DNA from: Bradyrhizobium sp. ISRA464
GTDB lineage: Bacteria; Pseudomonadota; Alphaproteobacteria; Rhizobiales; Xanthobacteraceae
Direction: 5' to 3'
Assembly: GCF_029910095.1 (NCBI RefSeq)
Contig: NZ_CP094526.1
Location: 744,001 to 808,000 of the forward strand
DNA length: 64,000 nucleotides
A program made the position numbers and the translations under genes. Below are positions 9,922 through 18,600 of this stretch, in pieces; positions within the stretch are counted from its first letter, which is position 1; the number at the start of each line of letters is the position of its first letter. Below the pieces are notes generated by a model. The model saw only the letters and a list, made by a program, of their open reading frames with translations, made no database searches and was not told the DNA's origin.

Positions 9922-10539
9922 TCAGTCGCGCGCCAGGCCGAGCCCTTCGAGATGCGTGTCGATGAATTGCGCGAGCCGCTCGCGCAGCTGCGCAGGCGGC
10001 ACCGCGACCATGCGCTCCTCGAGCCCCAGTGAAATGATGCCGTGAACCGCGGAGAACATCATCCGCGACAGCAGCGCCACATCCTCGGGATCGCGATCGG
10101 GCAACAGCCGCGCCAGCGGCGCATGCATCAGCGCGAACGCATCCATCACCATCGTAAGGATATCTTCCGGGAACGGCCGGTCGCCCTCCATGCGGTGCTC
10201 GAACAGGGAACGCAACAGATTGGCGTGCTCGGTCGCGAAGCCGAGATAGGCACCGGCGAGCCCGTGCAGCTGGCGGAGGGAATCGTCGGCCGGAACTGTC
10301 TTGAGCCGGGCGGTTAGCGCCTGAACCGTCTCGCGGTTCACCGTGAGGATCAGGCCGTCGAAGTCGCCGAACTCGTTATAGACGCTGCCGATGGAGCAGC
10401 CGGCGGCCTCGGCAACATCGCGAACCTTCAATGATCTCAGACCTTTAGTGGTGATCAAGCGGCGTGCGATGTCGATCAGCAAAGCGCGCCGCTGGACCTT
10501 TTTGCGCTCTCGTCGAGATTCGTCTTGAACAATGTTCAT
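9922..10539 (-). CDS. TetR/AcrR family transcriptional regulator
   Basis: A 205-residue repressor-type regulator. Residues about 18-65 form the TetR helix-turn-helix (IARRLITTKGLRSLKVRDVA, AAGCSIGSVYNEFGDFDGLI), and the rest is an all-helical ligand-binding and dimerisation domain of the type often called TetR_C (WHG) with an HGIISLGLEERM-like C-terminal helix. Two inverted repeats of the form TTGARC-N3-GYTCA lie at its 5' end (10526-10538 and 10556-10570), which suggests autoregulation. The target gene is not obvious: the divergent side contains only a questionable small frame before the large acyltransferase gene at 11156. Confidence 0.9.
   Translation of the reverse strand: MNIVQDESRRERKKVQRRALLIDIARRLITTKGLRSLKVRDVAEAAGCSIGSVYNEFGDFDGLILTVNRETVQALTARLKTVPADDSLRQLHGLAGAYLGFATEHANLLRSLFEHRMEGDRPFPEDILTMVMDAFALMHAPLARLLPDRDPEDVALLSRMMFSAVHGIISLGLEERMVAVPPAQLRERLAQFIDTHLEGLGLARD
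10526..10538. promoter_or_regulatory. Operator-like inverted repeat 1 at the tetR start
   Basis: TGAAC-AAT-GTTCA overlaps the tetR initiation codon. It has the same TTGARC-N3-GYTCA layout as the palindrome 18 bp away, which supports binding by the TetR protein itself. This is inference from position and symmetry. Confidence 0.4.
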
Positions 10540-10555
10540 TTTCGCATTATTAAGT

Positions 10556-10570
10556 TTGAGCGTTGCTCAA
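10556..10570. promoter_or_regulatory. Operator-like inverted repeat 2 upstream of tetR
   Basis: A perfect palindrome TTGAGC-GTT-GCTCAA located 17 bp upstream of the tetR start, within the expected promoter. It is the best candidate for the main operator of the TetR regulator. Confidence 0.5.
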
Positions 10571-10589
10571 GTCTACATCGGAGACCACT

Positions 10590-10850
10590 CAAATGCAGAT
10601 GCTAGCACTTCAACTGACCACCACCTTCGCCGACGATGCGATCGGGTTCGCGAAGGGCCTTGGCCGCATCGTCGTCCACCTCGCGACCGCACCAGTCGAG
10701 CGTATCGCCTGCGCCTGCGACGTCGCAGGGGTTCTGGAGCAGCGGCGCGCCCGACGGCGCGCGCTGAGCGGCGCGTCGTCGAGCGGCCACGGTCGCAATC
10801 CGCGCAAGCGCTCGCTGTCGCCGTTCGCCGGCTTGAGCGAATTGACGTGA
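10590..10850 (+). CDS. Questionable small hypothetical protein
   Basis: A possible 86-residue frame starting at an ATG (MQMLALQLTTTF) divergent from tetR and just downstream of its operator-like palindrome. The first half (DDAIGFAKGLGRIVVHLA) could be helical; the second half is Arg/Ser-rich and looks like random GC-rich translation. The position makes it a potential TetR target, but coding potential is weak. The rest of 10571-11155 holds nothing else I recognise. Confidence 0.3.
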   Translation, partial: QMQMLALQLTTTFADDAIGFAKGLGRIVVHLATAPVERIACACDVAGVLEQRRARRRALSGASSSGHGRNPRKRSLSPFAGLSELT

Positions 10851-11155
10851 GCACAACACACAGCCGCCGGCGATCGGCAATTGTCATCGAATCCTCAACA
10901 AAGCACTCACCATGTCCCCGCACACCTCTGTCTCCCCCGGTCGGTCGTACGCCCGCGAAAGGTCTCGTACATCCCTGCCGGGCAATGTCGCGGCGTCCCG
11001 GCCCGGCGCGGGTGATTTTGCGCCGGTTCGAACCGATACGTTGCGAGGCAGACTAAGATTGCGGCATCCGCCTCATTCCTACATCGCTCGCCATCCCCTG
11101 ACACGCCTGCTTGCAGACCCTTCGGCGCCCCACGCCCGAACACAAGGAAACGGTC

Positions 11156-14100
11156 ATGATAAAGGAACTGATGTCGTCCCGCCGCTTCGCGCCGCTGTTC
11201 TGGGCCCAGTTCTGCTCGGCATTGAACGACAACGTGCTGAAGAACGCGCTGGTCATCATCCTGCTTTACGGCGCGACCACAGGCCAGGGCCCGACTCTGG
11301 TCACGATCGCCGGTGCCGTCTTCATCTTTCCGTTCTTCGTGCTGTCGGCGCTCGGCGGCGAGCTTGCGGACAAATACGTCAAGTCGGTCGTCGCGCGCCG
11401 CCTGAAATTCTTCGAGATCTTCGCCGCGGCCTTCGCGGCCACCGGCTTCTTCATGCATTCGATCCCGCTGCTGTTCGTCGCGCTGGCGCTGTTCGGCGTG
11501 GTCGCCGCGCTGTTCGGGCCGGTGAAATACGCCATCCTGCCGGACCAGCTCCCGGTGTCGGAACTCGCCACCGGCAACGCGCTGGTCGAGGGCGCGACTT
11601 TCATGGCGATCCTGATCGGCACCATCGCCGGCGGCCTGTTCGTCGCGGAGGCGAGCCACATGGGCTGGATCTGCACCGCCGTGGTCGGCCTCTCGGTGCT
11701 GTCCTGGGGCTTTGCGTCGCGCATTCCGGTGACGCAGCCCTCCGCGCCTGATCTGCCGATTACGGCCAATCCCTGGACCTCGACGGTGCGGCTGTTGAAG
11801 TCGCTCTATGCCGAGCCGCGGCTGTGGGACGGCATGCTGATCGTGTCCTGGTTCTGGATGGTCGGCGCGATCGTGCTCTCGCTGCTGCCCGCGCTGATCA
11901 AGGAGGGCGTCGGCGGCACCGAGGGCGTCGTCACGCTGTGCCTTGCGATCTTCGCGATCGGCATCGCCGCCGGCTCGCTGTTTGCCGCGCAGCTCAGCCA
12001 TGTCAGGCCGAATCTCGCGCTGGTGCCGATCGGCGCCATCGTGATGGGCGTGGTTGGGCTCGATCTCGCCTGGGCGATCGGCCACACCGCGCTCGGCAAG
12101 GATGTCACCGCCTTTGCATTCGCGACTTCGTTCGGCGGCTTGCGGATGATCGTCGACTTCTTCCTGTTCGCCTTCGGCGGCGGCCTGTTCGTGGTGCCGT
12201 CCTTCGCCGCAGTGCAGGCCTGGACTGCGCCGTCCGAGCGCGCCCGCATCATCGCCGCCGGCAACATCCTGCAGGCCGGCTTCATGGTCGCTGGCGCCCT
12301 GTTCGTGGCGCTGCTGCAGGCCGCAGGGCTTGCGATCGCCTGGATCTTCTTCGGCCTCGCGATTGCGAGCTTCGGCACCGTGTGGTTCGTGCTGGGCAAG
12401 TGGGGCAAGGAGGGCGTGCGCGATTTCGGCGCGCTGTTGTTCCGCGCGCTGTTCCGCCTCGAGGTGCGCGGCATGGAGAACCTGCCGCCGGCGGGCACGC
12501 GCATGCTGATCGCGCCCAACCATGTCAGCCTGGTCGATGGTCCGCTGCTGCACGCCATGCTGCCGATCGACGCGAGCTTCGCGGTCGACACCGGCATCTC
12601 CAAGGCCTGGTGGGCCAGGCCGTTCCTGAAGATGATCAAGCACTACACGATGGATCCGACCAAGCCGCTGGCCGCGCGCGACCTGATCAAGCTGGTCGCC
12701 GCCGGCGAGCCGGTCGTGATCTTCCCGGAGGGGCGCATCACCGTCTCCGGCTCGCTGATGAAGGTCTATGACGGCACCGCGATGATCGCCGACAAGGCGG
12801 ACGCCGTGGTCGTCCCGGTTCGCATCGAGGGCGCGCAGCGCTCGCATCTCAGCTATCTCAAGAACGGCGAGATCAAGCGCTCCTGGTTCCCCAAGGTGAC
12901 GATCTCGATCCTGCCGTCGGTGAAGCTGCCGGTCGACCAGTCGTTGAAGGGCAAGGCACGCCGCAACGCCGCCGGCGCCGCGCTGCAGGACGTGATGATC
13001 GATGCCATGGTCAAGAATGCCATGCTCGACCAGACGCTGTTCGAAGGCCTCGGCCACGCCTATCGCGATCGCGACACCGGCAAGCCGATCGTTGAGGACG
13101 CGCTCGGCACCAAGCTGACCTACCGCAAGCTGATTCTCGGTGCGCAGGTGCTGAGCCGCAAGCTCGAGCAGGGCACCTCGGTCGGCGAGAATGTCGGCGT
13201 GCTGCTGCCGAACTCGGCCGGCGTCGCGGTCGTGTTCATGGCGTTGCAGAGCATCGGCCGCGTGCCGGCGATGCTCAATTTCTCGGCGGGCCCGGTCAAC
13301 GTGCTGGCCGCGATGAAGGCCGCGCAGGTCCGCACCGTACTGACCTCGAAGGCGTTCATCGAGAAGGGCAAGCTCGACAGGCTGATCGCCGCGATCGCCG
13401 AGCAGGCCCGCGTGGTCTATCTCGAGGACGTCAGGGCGGGCATCGGCTTGGTCGACAAGCTGCAGGGCTTTCGCGCCGGCACCGCGCCGCGCGTCGCCCG
13501 CAAGGCGAACGATCCCGCGGTCGTGCTGTTCACCTCGGGCTCGGAAGGCACGCCGAAAGGCGTCGTGCTCTCCCACCGCAACATCCTTGCCAACGCGGCG
13601 CAGGCGCTGGCGCGGGTCGATGCCAACGCCAACGACAAGGTGTTCAACGTGCTGCCGGTGTTCCACTCCTTTGGTCTTACCGGCGGCATGATGATGCCGA
13701 TCCTCGGTGGCATCCCGATCTTCATGTATCCGTCGCCGCTGCATTACCGGATCGTGCCCGAGCTGATCTATCAGACCGGCGCCACCATCCTGTTCGGCAC
13801 CGATACCTTCCTCACCGGCTATGCACGCTCCGCGCATGCCTATGACTTCCGCACGCTGCGGCTGGTGATCGCCGGCGCGGAAGCGGTGAAGGAGCGTACC
13901 CGGCAGATCTACATGGAGCGCTACGGCATCCGCATCCTCGAAGGCTACGGCGTTACCGAAACCGCGCCGGTGCTGGCGATGAACACGCCGATGGCGAACC
14001 GCCAGGGCACCGTCGGCCGCATCTCGCCGCTGATGCAATACCGCCTCGATCCGGTCCCCGGCATCGAGGAAGGCGGACGGCTCTCAGTGCGCGGCCCGAA

Positions 14101-14644
14101 CGTCATGCTCGGCTACCTCCGCGCGGAAAATCCCGGCGTGCTCGAACCATTGCCGGACGGCTGGCACGACACCGGCGACATCGTCACGGTCGACGCGCAA
14201 GGCTTCATCGCCATCAAGGGCCGCGCCAAGCGGTTCGCCAAGATCGCCGGCGAAATGGTCTCGCTGTCGGCGGTGGAGTCGATGGCGGCGGCGTTGTGGC
14301 CGCAGGCGACCTCGGTCGCGGTCTCGATCCCCGATGCACGCAAGGGTGAACGCATCGTGCTGCTCACCACGCAGAAGGATGCCGACCGCGCCGCGATGCA
14401 GCGCCAGGCGAAAGCGACCGGCGCCTCCGAGCTCGCCGTGCCTGCCGACATCCGCGTCGTCGACAAGGTGCCGCTGCTCGGCACCGGCAAGACCGACTAT
14501 GTCGGCGCCACCGCGCTCGCCAAGGAACTCGCGGAGCAACTTGCTGCGGCCGCACCTGAACCGCAGGCCGAACGGTCTGATTCCGTGCCGCGGGATGAGC
14601 CGGCCCAGATCGAGCCGGAGCCGTTGCAGCAGCACGTCGCATGA
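11156..14644 (+). CDS. MFS - PlsC acyltransferase - acyl-ACP synthetase fusion (Aas-like)
   Basis: A 1162-residue, three-domain protein. Residues about 1-410 are a major-facilitator-type transporter domain with some 12 membrane helices (opening RRFAPLFWAQFCSALNDNVL, as in lysophospholipid transporter LplT). Residues about 430-620 are a PlsC/LPLAT acyltransferase with the HX4D catalytic motif in NHVSLVDGPLL and the FPEGRITVSG motif. Residues about 640-1140 are an AMP-forming acyl-activating enzyme with LFTSGSEGTPKGVVLSHRN and EGYGVTETAPV. The combination repeats E. coli LplT plus Aas in one chain: import of lysophosphatidylethanolamine across the inner membrane and its reacylation. The ATG at 11156 is preceded by AAGGAAAC; the in-frame extension to 11111 lacks similarity. 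Identification of all three domains is firm; the pathway is inferred. Confidence 0.92.
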   Translation: MIKELMSSRRFAPLFWAQFCSALNDNVLKNALVIILLYGATTGQGPTLVTIAGAVFIFPFFVLSALGGELADKYVKSVVARRLKFFEIFAAAFAATGFFMHSIPLLFVALALFGVVAALFGPVKYAILPDQLPVSELATGNALVEGATFMAILIGTIAGGLFVAEASHMGWICTAVVGLSVLSWGFASRIPVTQPSAPDLPITANPWTSTVRLLKSLYAEPRLWDGMLIVSWFWMVGAIVLSLLPALIKEGVGGTEGVVTLCLAIFAIGIAAGSLFAAQLSHVRPNLALVPIGAIVMGVVGLDLAWAIGHTALGKDVTAFAFATSFGGLRMIVDFFLFAFGGGLFVVPSFAAVQAWTAPSERARIIAAGNILQAGFMVAGALFVALLQAAGLAIAWIFFGLAIASFGTVWFVLGKWGKEGVRDFGALLFRALFRLEVRGMENLPPAGTRMLIAPNHVSLVDGPLLHAMLPIDASFAVDTGISKAWWARPFLKMIKHYTMDPTKPLAARDLIKLVAAGEPVVIFPEGRITVSGSLMKVYDGTAMIADKADAVVVPVRIEGAQRSHLSYLKNGEIKRSWFPKVTISILPSVKLPVDQSLKGKARRNAAGAALQDVMIDAMVKNAMLDQTLFEGLGHAYRDRDTGKPIVEDALGTKLTYRKLILGAQVLSRKLEQGTSVGENVGVLLPNSAGVAVVFMALQSIGRVPAMLNFSAGPVNVLAAMKAAQVRTVLTSKAFIEKGKLDRLIAAIAEQARVVYLEDVRAGIGLVDKLQGFRAGTAPRVARKANDPAVVLFTSGSEGTPKGVVLSHRNILANAAQALARVDANANDKVFNVLPVFHSFGLTGGMMMPILGGIPIFMYPSPLHYRIVPELIYQTGATILFGTDTFLTGYARSAHAYDFRTLRLVIAGAEAVKERTRQIYMERYGIRILEGYGVTETAPVLAMNTPMANRQGTVGRISPLMQYRLDPVPGIEEGGRLSVRGPNVMLGYLRAENPGVLEPLPDGWHDTGDIVTVDAQGFIAIKGRAKRFAKIAGEMVSLSAVESMAAALWPQATSVAVSIPDARKGERIVLLTTQKDADRAAMQRQAKATGASELAVPADIRVVDKVPLLGTGKTDYVGATALAKELAEQLAAAAPEPQAERSDSVPRDEPAQIEPEPLQQHVA

Positions 14645-14705
14645 GTGTTGTGCTTTTCGGGAGCATGTTGTCAGATAAGGCAACTGCTCCTGAGAAAGCA
14701 CCATC

Positions 14706-15668
14706 ATGCCTCTGCCCCTCGACCCCGTCATTGAGAAGATCATTCCGCTGCTGCCGCTGCGCGACCCCACGACCATGACGCCGAAGAGCGCGCGCGAACA
14801 GCTGCGGGCGCTGGCCGATGCGCGGGCGGCGGTGCCGCCGCCGCCGGTCGAGGTCGCGCGCGACATCGAGGTGCAGGGCGCCGTGGGCAAGCTCGCCGCG
14901 CGGCTCTATCGCAACGGCAGCGGCAAGGCGCCGACGGTGATCTTCTTCCACGGCGGCGGCTGGGTCGCCGGCGATCTCGAGACACACGACCGCCAGGCCC
15001 GCAACCTGGTGATCGAGACCGGCGCGGTGGTGATCTCGGTCGATTACCGCCGCCCGCCGGAGGCGCGCTTCCCCGGCGCGTTCGAGGATGCATTCGCGGC
15101 CATCCGCGACGTGGTCGCGCGTCTCGGTGAATTCGGCGGCGATCCGTCGCGCCTCGGCGTTGCCGGCGATTCCGCGGGCGGCAATCTCGCCGCCACCACT
15201 GCGCTCGCCTGCCGCGATGCCGGCATCAAGCTTGCCGGGCAGCTCTTGGTCTATCCCGTCACCGATGTCGTCGGCAATTTCGCCGACGCGGCGGAGAACG
15301 CCAGGTTTCCGTCGCGCGCCGAGAATGCGGAGGGCTACTTCCTGTCGCGCGCGGTGATGGAGTGGTTCTGCGGACACTATCTTGCCGACAAGGCGCAAGG
15401 GACCGACTGGCGTGTCTCGCCGCTGCGCGCCAAGAGCCTCAAAGGCGTCGCGCCGGCCGTGGTCACCACAGCCTGGTTCGATCCGCTGCGCGACGAGGGC
15501 CACGCCTATGCGAGGGCGTTGCAGGCGGCCGGCGTGCCGGTGACGTATCACTCCGGCGAAGGCCTGATCCACGGCTATTTCGGCCTCGGCGACGCCTCGG
15601 ACGCCGCCCGCGCCGAAGCGCGACGCGCGCGGGCCGATTTCAAGGTGCTGTTGGAGAAGGGGGCGTAA
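14706..15668 (+). CDS. Alpha/beta hydrolase, hormone-sensitive-lipase type esterase
   Basis: A 320-residue cytosolic carboxylesterase of the HSL family (family IV). It shows the oxyanion-hole motif HGGGW (near residue 82), the nucleophile elbow GDSAGGN (Ser near residue 156), the acidic residue in FDPLRDEG and the catalytic His in IHGYFGLG. It starts 61 nt after the acyltransferase stop, on the same strand, and may be cotranscribed. It likely hydrolyses short to medium acyl esters; the natural substrate is unknown. Confidence 0.9.
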   Translation: MPLPLDPVIEKIIPLLPLRDPTTMTPKSAREQLRALADARAAVPPPPVEVARDIEVQGAVGKLAARLYRNGSGKAPTVIFFHGGGWVAGDLETHDRQARNLVIETGAVVISVDYRRPPEARFPGAFEDAFAAIRDVVARLGEFGGDPSRLGVAGDSAGGNLAATTALACRDAGIKLAGQLLVYPVTDVVGNFADAAENARFPSRAENAEGYFLSRAVMEWFCGHYLADKAQGTDWRVSPLRAKSLKGVAPAVVTTAWFDPLRDEGHAYARALQAAGVPVTYHSGEGLIHGYFGLGDASDAARAEARRARADFKVLLEKGA

Positions 15669-15675
15669 CTCTCCT

Positions 15676-15817
15676 GTCGTCCCGGCGAAGGCCGGGACCC
15701 ATAACCACCACAGCCTGTTGTTGCAACGGGCTGTGGCCCCCAGCGTCGCGCCACACCATCCGGTCGGGGTAATGGGTCCCGGCTCCCGTGCGCAATTGCG
15801 CACTAGGCCGGGACGAC
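15676..15817. repeat. Intergenic palindromic repeat, family B (copy 1)
   Basis: A 142-bp element with outer arms GTCGTCCCGGCGAAGGCCGG and CTAGGCCGGGACGAC and the internal blocks GGGACCCATAACCACC and GGGTAATGGGTCCCGG. Near-identical blocks occur at 17184-17322, and a third copy at 53521-54984 is split by an IS. It lies between two convergent genes. Confidence 0.85.
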
Positions 15818-15849
15818 GATGAGGAGAGGCCAGCCTTAAATCGCTTCCC

Positions 15850-17055
15850 TCAATCATTCCCGATGGTGTCGCCGAACAGCTCCCAGGTCTCGCCGTTGAA
15901 TTTCTGCAACCGCATCGCCTGAATCGGGAAGTAGTCGGTCGGCGAGGTCTTGATCTTGATGCCGGGCAGCAGCATCGGCAGCGTGGTGTCGAGGTTGGCG
16001 GCCTGCTTCATGATGTTCTCATGGGTGAGGTCGTCGCCGCACTGCTTCAGCACCTGCACGGTCGCCTCCGCCACCACATAGCCGTAGACGATGAGCTGGT
16101 CCTGCAGATTGCCTTCCGGGAAATATTTCTTCATGAAGTCCTGCCAGGCGATCACATCCGGATCGTCCTTCCACTGCGGGTCGTTCGGATCCTTCAGCGA
16201 GTAGGACGAGATGATGCCCTTGGAGTATTCGAAGCCGGCCGGTTTCAGCACCGAGGACACCGAGGTCGAGGTCGCCGCGAGGAAGAACATGTCGGGCTTC
16301 CAGCCGATCTCGCCGATCTTCTTGATCGCCTGCGCCGCCTGCTTGGGGATCGCGTGCATGAACAGCACGTTGGCGCCCGACGATTTCAGCTTCACGATCT
16401 GGCTGTCGACCGTCGGGTCGGTCGATTCATAGGTCGCTTCCGCCACCACCATTTTCGCGGTGTTCTCCGGCCCCAGCCCCTTCTTGAAGCCGTTGCCATA
16501 GTCCTTGCCGGCGTCGTCGTTCTGGTAGAACAGCGCGATTTTGGCGTCCGGCTTGTTGGCCAGCACATATTTCGCATACACCGCGGTCTCGGCCTGGTAC
16601 GACGGCTGGAAGCCGATCGTCCACGGATAATGCGCGTAGTCGCCCCACAGCGTGGCGCCGGCGCCGACGAAGAGCTGCGGCACCTTCTTGTCGTTGAGAT
16701 ATTTGCGTACCGCCAGCCCGGTCGGCGTGCCCAGCGGATTGAGGATCGCGGCGACCTCCTCCTGCTCCACCAGCTTGCGGGTCTGCTCCACCGTTTTCGG
16801 CGGCGAGTAGCCGTCGTCGAGCGTGATCAAATTGATCTTGCGCCCGTTCAGGCCGCCCCGGTCGTTGATCATCCTGAAATAGGCGGCCTGCGTCCTCGCG
16901 ATCACGCTGTAGGCCGACGCCGCGCCGGAAAACGGCGAGGTCTGGCCGAGCTTGATCTCGGTGTCGCTGGCGCCGGTGCCATATTTCTTCTCGGCAGCCT
17001 GCGCCTGTGCCGCAGCCAAGAGCACCGCCGCGACCGTGATGGCCTTCCACATCAT
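15850..17055 (-). CDS. ABC transporter substrate-binding protein (branched-chain amino acid type)
   Basis: A 401-residue periplasmic binding protein of the Leu/Ile/Val-type family (type I fold). A Sec signal peptide (AITVAAVLLAAAQAQA) is followed by the typical opening TEIKLGQTSPFSG. Further family features are the hinge segment ILNPLGTPTGLAVRKYLND, the IALFYQNDDAGKDYGNG strand and a C-terminal MRLQKFNGETWELFGD. No permease or ATPase gene is adjacent, so it must work with components encoded elsewhere, or else as an orphan receptor. Ligands of this subgroup include amino acids, amides and aromatic acids; none can be assigned. Confidence 0.88.
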   Translation of the reverse strand: MMWKAITVAAVLLAAAQAQAAEKKYGTGASDTEIKLGQTSPFSGAASAYSVIARTQAAYFRMINDRGGLNGRKINLITLDDGYSPPKTVEQTRKLVEQEEVAAILNPLGTPTGLAVRKYLNDKKVPQLFVGAGATLWGDYAHYPWTIGFQPSYQAETAVYAKYVLANKPDAKIALFYQNDDAGKDYGNGFKKGLGPENTAKMVVAEATYESTDPTVDSQIVKLKSSGANVLFMHAIPKQAAQAIKKIGEIGWKPDMFFLAATSTSVSSVLKPAGFEYSKGIISSYSLKDPNDPQWKDDPDVIAWQDFMKKYFPEGNLQDQLIVYGYVVAEATVQVLKQCGDDLTHENIMKQAANLDTTLPMLLPGIKIKTSPTDYFPIQAMRLQKFNGETWELFGDTIGND

Positions 17056-17183
17056 TCGAGAGCCTCCCTATGCGTTTATTGTTGTTCGCAAGAGGGAGCT
17101 TACGCAGGTCGCGTGCGTCAGGCTTGTGGCGAGAAGCTGGGGCAGGGATGCGAAAATGCGGCGTGGTGCCGCTCAGATTTGCC

Positions 17184-17322
17184 GTCGTCCCGGCGCAGGC
17201 CGGGACCCATAGCCACCGCTCTTTGCCGTTATGCGGAATGTGGCCCCAGCGTCGTGCCACAGATGCATTCGGGGTAATGGGTCCCGGCCCCCGTGCGCAA
17301 TTGCGCACTAGGCCGGGACGAC
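17184..17322. repeat. Intergenic palindromic repeat, family B (copy 2)
   Basis: A second copy of the element at 15676-15817, same orientation. Both copies flank the binding-protein gene at 15850-17055, one on each side. The shared parts include GGGTAATGGGTCCCGGC and GTGCGCAATTGCGCACTAGG, the latter itself containing the palindrome TGCGCAATTGCGCA. Confidence 0.85.
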
Positions 17323-17348
17323 GCTGTTGGAGTTCGCTGACAGGCGTC

Positions 17349-17567
17349 TTACCGAACGCTGCCCGTGGTTTCGGGATCGGTCGGCAGCACGATGGCGCCG
17401 GCGCGGTTGGCGGCGGCGGTGGTGATCATGCCGGGGTCGCCCACGCTGACATTGCGGGGCGGGTTGAATTCGAGGAGAAACAGCGCGGCCGTTGCCAGCA
17501 CCGCCACGGCGGCGGCCGCGAGCGCAGGCACCAGTCTTCCGCGCGTATCGAATGCGCGAACTTGCAT
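17349..17567 (-). CDS. Small single-pass membrane or exported hypothetical protein
   Basis: A 72-residue protein with a basic N-terminus (MQVRAFDTRGR), one hydrophobic segment (residues about 12-31, Ala/Val/Leu-rich) and an extracytoplasmic tail ending in PTDPETTGSVR, a tail type common in small Bradyrhizobium proteins. No family is recognised. Codon bias and a plausible upstream AAAGGA-like site support expression. Confidence 0.55.
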   Translation of the reverse strand: MQVRAFDTRGRLVPALAAAAVAVLATAALFLLEFNPPRNVSVGDPGMITTAAANRAGAIVLPTDPETTGSVR

Positions 17568-18200
17568 TTACCAAATCCTTTGCGTGGGTCGTTCTTGAGC
17601 TACGATCTAGGTGGGGCCCGGCTTCTTCCCAAGGGTGCGGCGCACGCGCCTCACGATGAGTTGTGCCGACCGTGATCCTCTTCACGGTCCCGCTAGTTTT
17701 GCGGAGGGTGCCGCGCCGAATCGCGAGCGTGGTTGAGCGTCTCGTTAGACTACAAATTTATGAAAGAGATCGTGGCGTTTTGCATGCGCCTCATGCGCTC
17801 GTGATGATGTCTCGCGATGACGTGATTCCCCTTTGCCAAAAGGCTTTTCGCGCGACAGGCCGGCTCGCTCCTGAGTTTGAAATCTTCTTTGTTGAAAGGC
17901 GTTTTTCGTTAACGATTCTTTCACCGGACAACCGCGTCGAGCGATCATTCCGATCGTCATGGCGGGAATTGTCAGCAGCAACCCTGCTGCGTCATGCGCG
18001 CCGACGAAAACATCCATCTCTCCACGGCTCGCGCGATGGATTGCTTTGCTCCACGCGCGACGACTCGAAGCAAATTCTCCTTCGCCTGCTCCATCATCGC
18101 GCCCACGCGGCGGCGCGCCGCGGCGCGCAGGTCGGATCGATTCACATGTCAGACAGCAGAGGGATGAGCGCGCGTAGTCTCGCGGCCTGATCGGCCCGAG
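17568..18200. other. Non-coding stretch, no gene recognised
   Basis: About 630 bp with lower and patchier GC than the neighbours. Frames are open on both strands, including one of 175 residues on plus, but none shows family motifs, consistent codon-position bias or a convincing start. I see no tRNA-like or terminator-like structure. Confidence 0.5.
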
Positions 18201-18600
18201 CTTTGCGGCAGTTTGGACCCTCGCTTATGAAGCAGAGGGCGCAGGGAACGCCGGGTGCCAGCACGCACCCATGGGCCCCGTGCAACAAAAAAAGCACGGG
18301 GGTAGGACCACAGGTACGGCCGGGCAATCCCGGCGTTCCCCGCGCGGATGGTTTTACGGCTTATACGTGCTCTCCCCGGCGAGACTGGGCTTGCTTGTCA
18401 CCGCCCTCGCAGAAACGCTGTCGCGTTTCGCGAGAGGACACCAGCCACTAGGGCGTCAGGACCACACGCTTTCACCGTCCGCGATTGAAGCGCGCACGTC
18501 ACGCGCGCCCCTCGCGTCCACCGCATCCCGCACCCAACGTCCGTGACGATCGCGATACGCCCCTCTCAGAGGAGGCGGGACGCGGGGTTTGTAATGCTGA
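18200..18600. repeat. Structured non-coding block with nested perfect hairpins
   Basis: An outer inverted repeat GGGAACGCCGGG (18244-18255) pairs perfectly with CCCGGCGTTCCC (18329-18340). Inside it CCCCGTGC (18276-18283) pairs with GCACGGGG (18294-18301) around an A-rich loop. The block continues with GCTCTCCCCGGCGA and an ACGCTGTCGCGTTTCGCGAG segment. I recall very similar sequence scattered through Bradyrhizobium and Rhodopseudomonas genomes, where translated fragments are often annotated as hypothetical proteins; that is memory, not a search. The frames here look non-coding. Confidence 0.55.

Noticed and set aside
10907..14038. A 1043-residue open frame on the minus strand opposite the acyltransferase gene
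   Set aside because: It is a shadow frame: His/Arg/Asp-rich with no motifs, opposite a clear three-domain protein. High GC makes long antisense frames common here.
15676..17322. CRISPR-like repetition
   Set aside because: Only two copies flank a whole gene; no short repeats with regular spacers and no cas genes in the window.
17663..18190. A 175-residue plus-strand open frame
   Set aside because: No recognisable domain, no consistent codon bias and no convincing ribosome-binding site.
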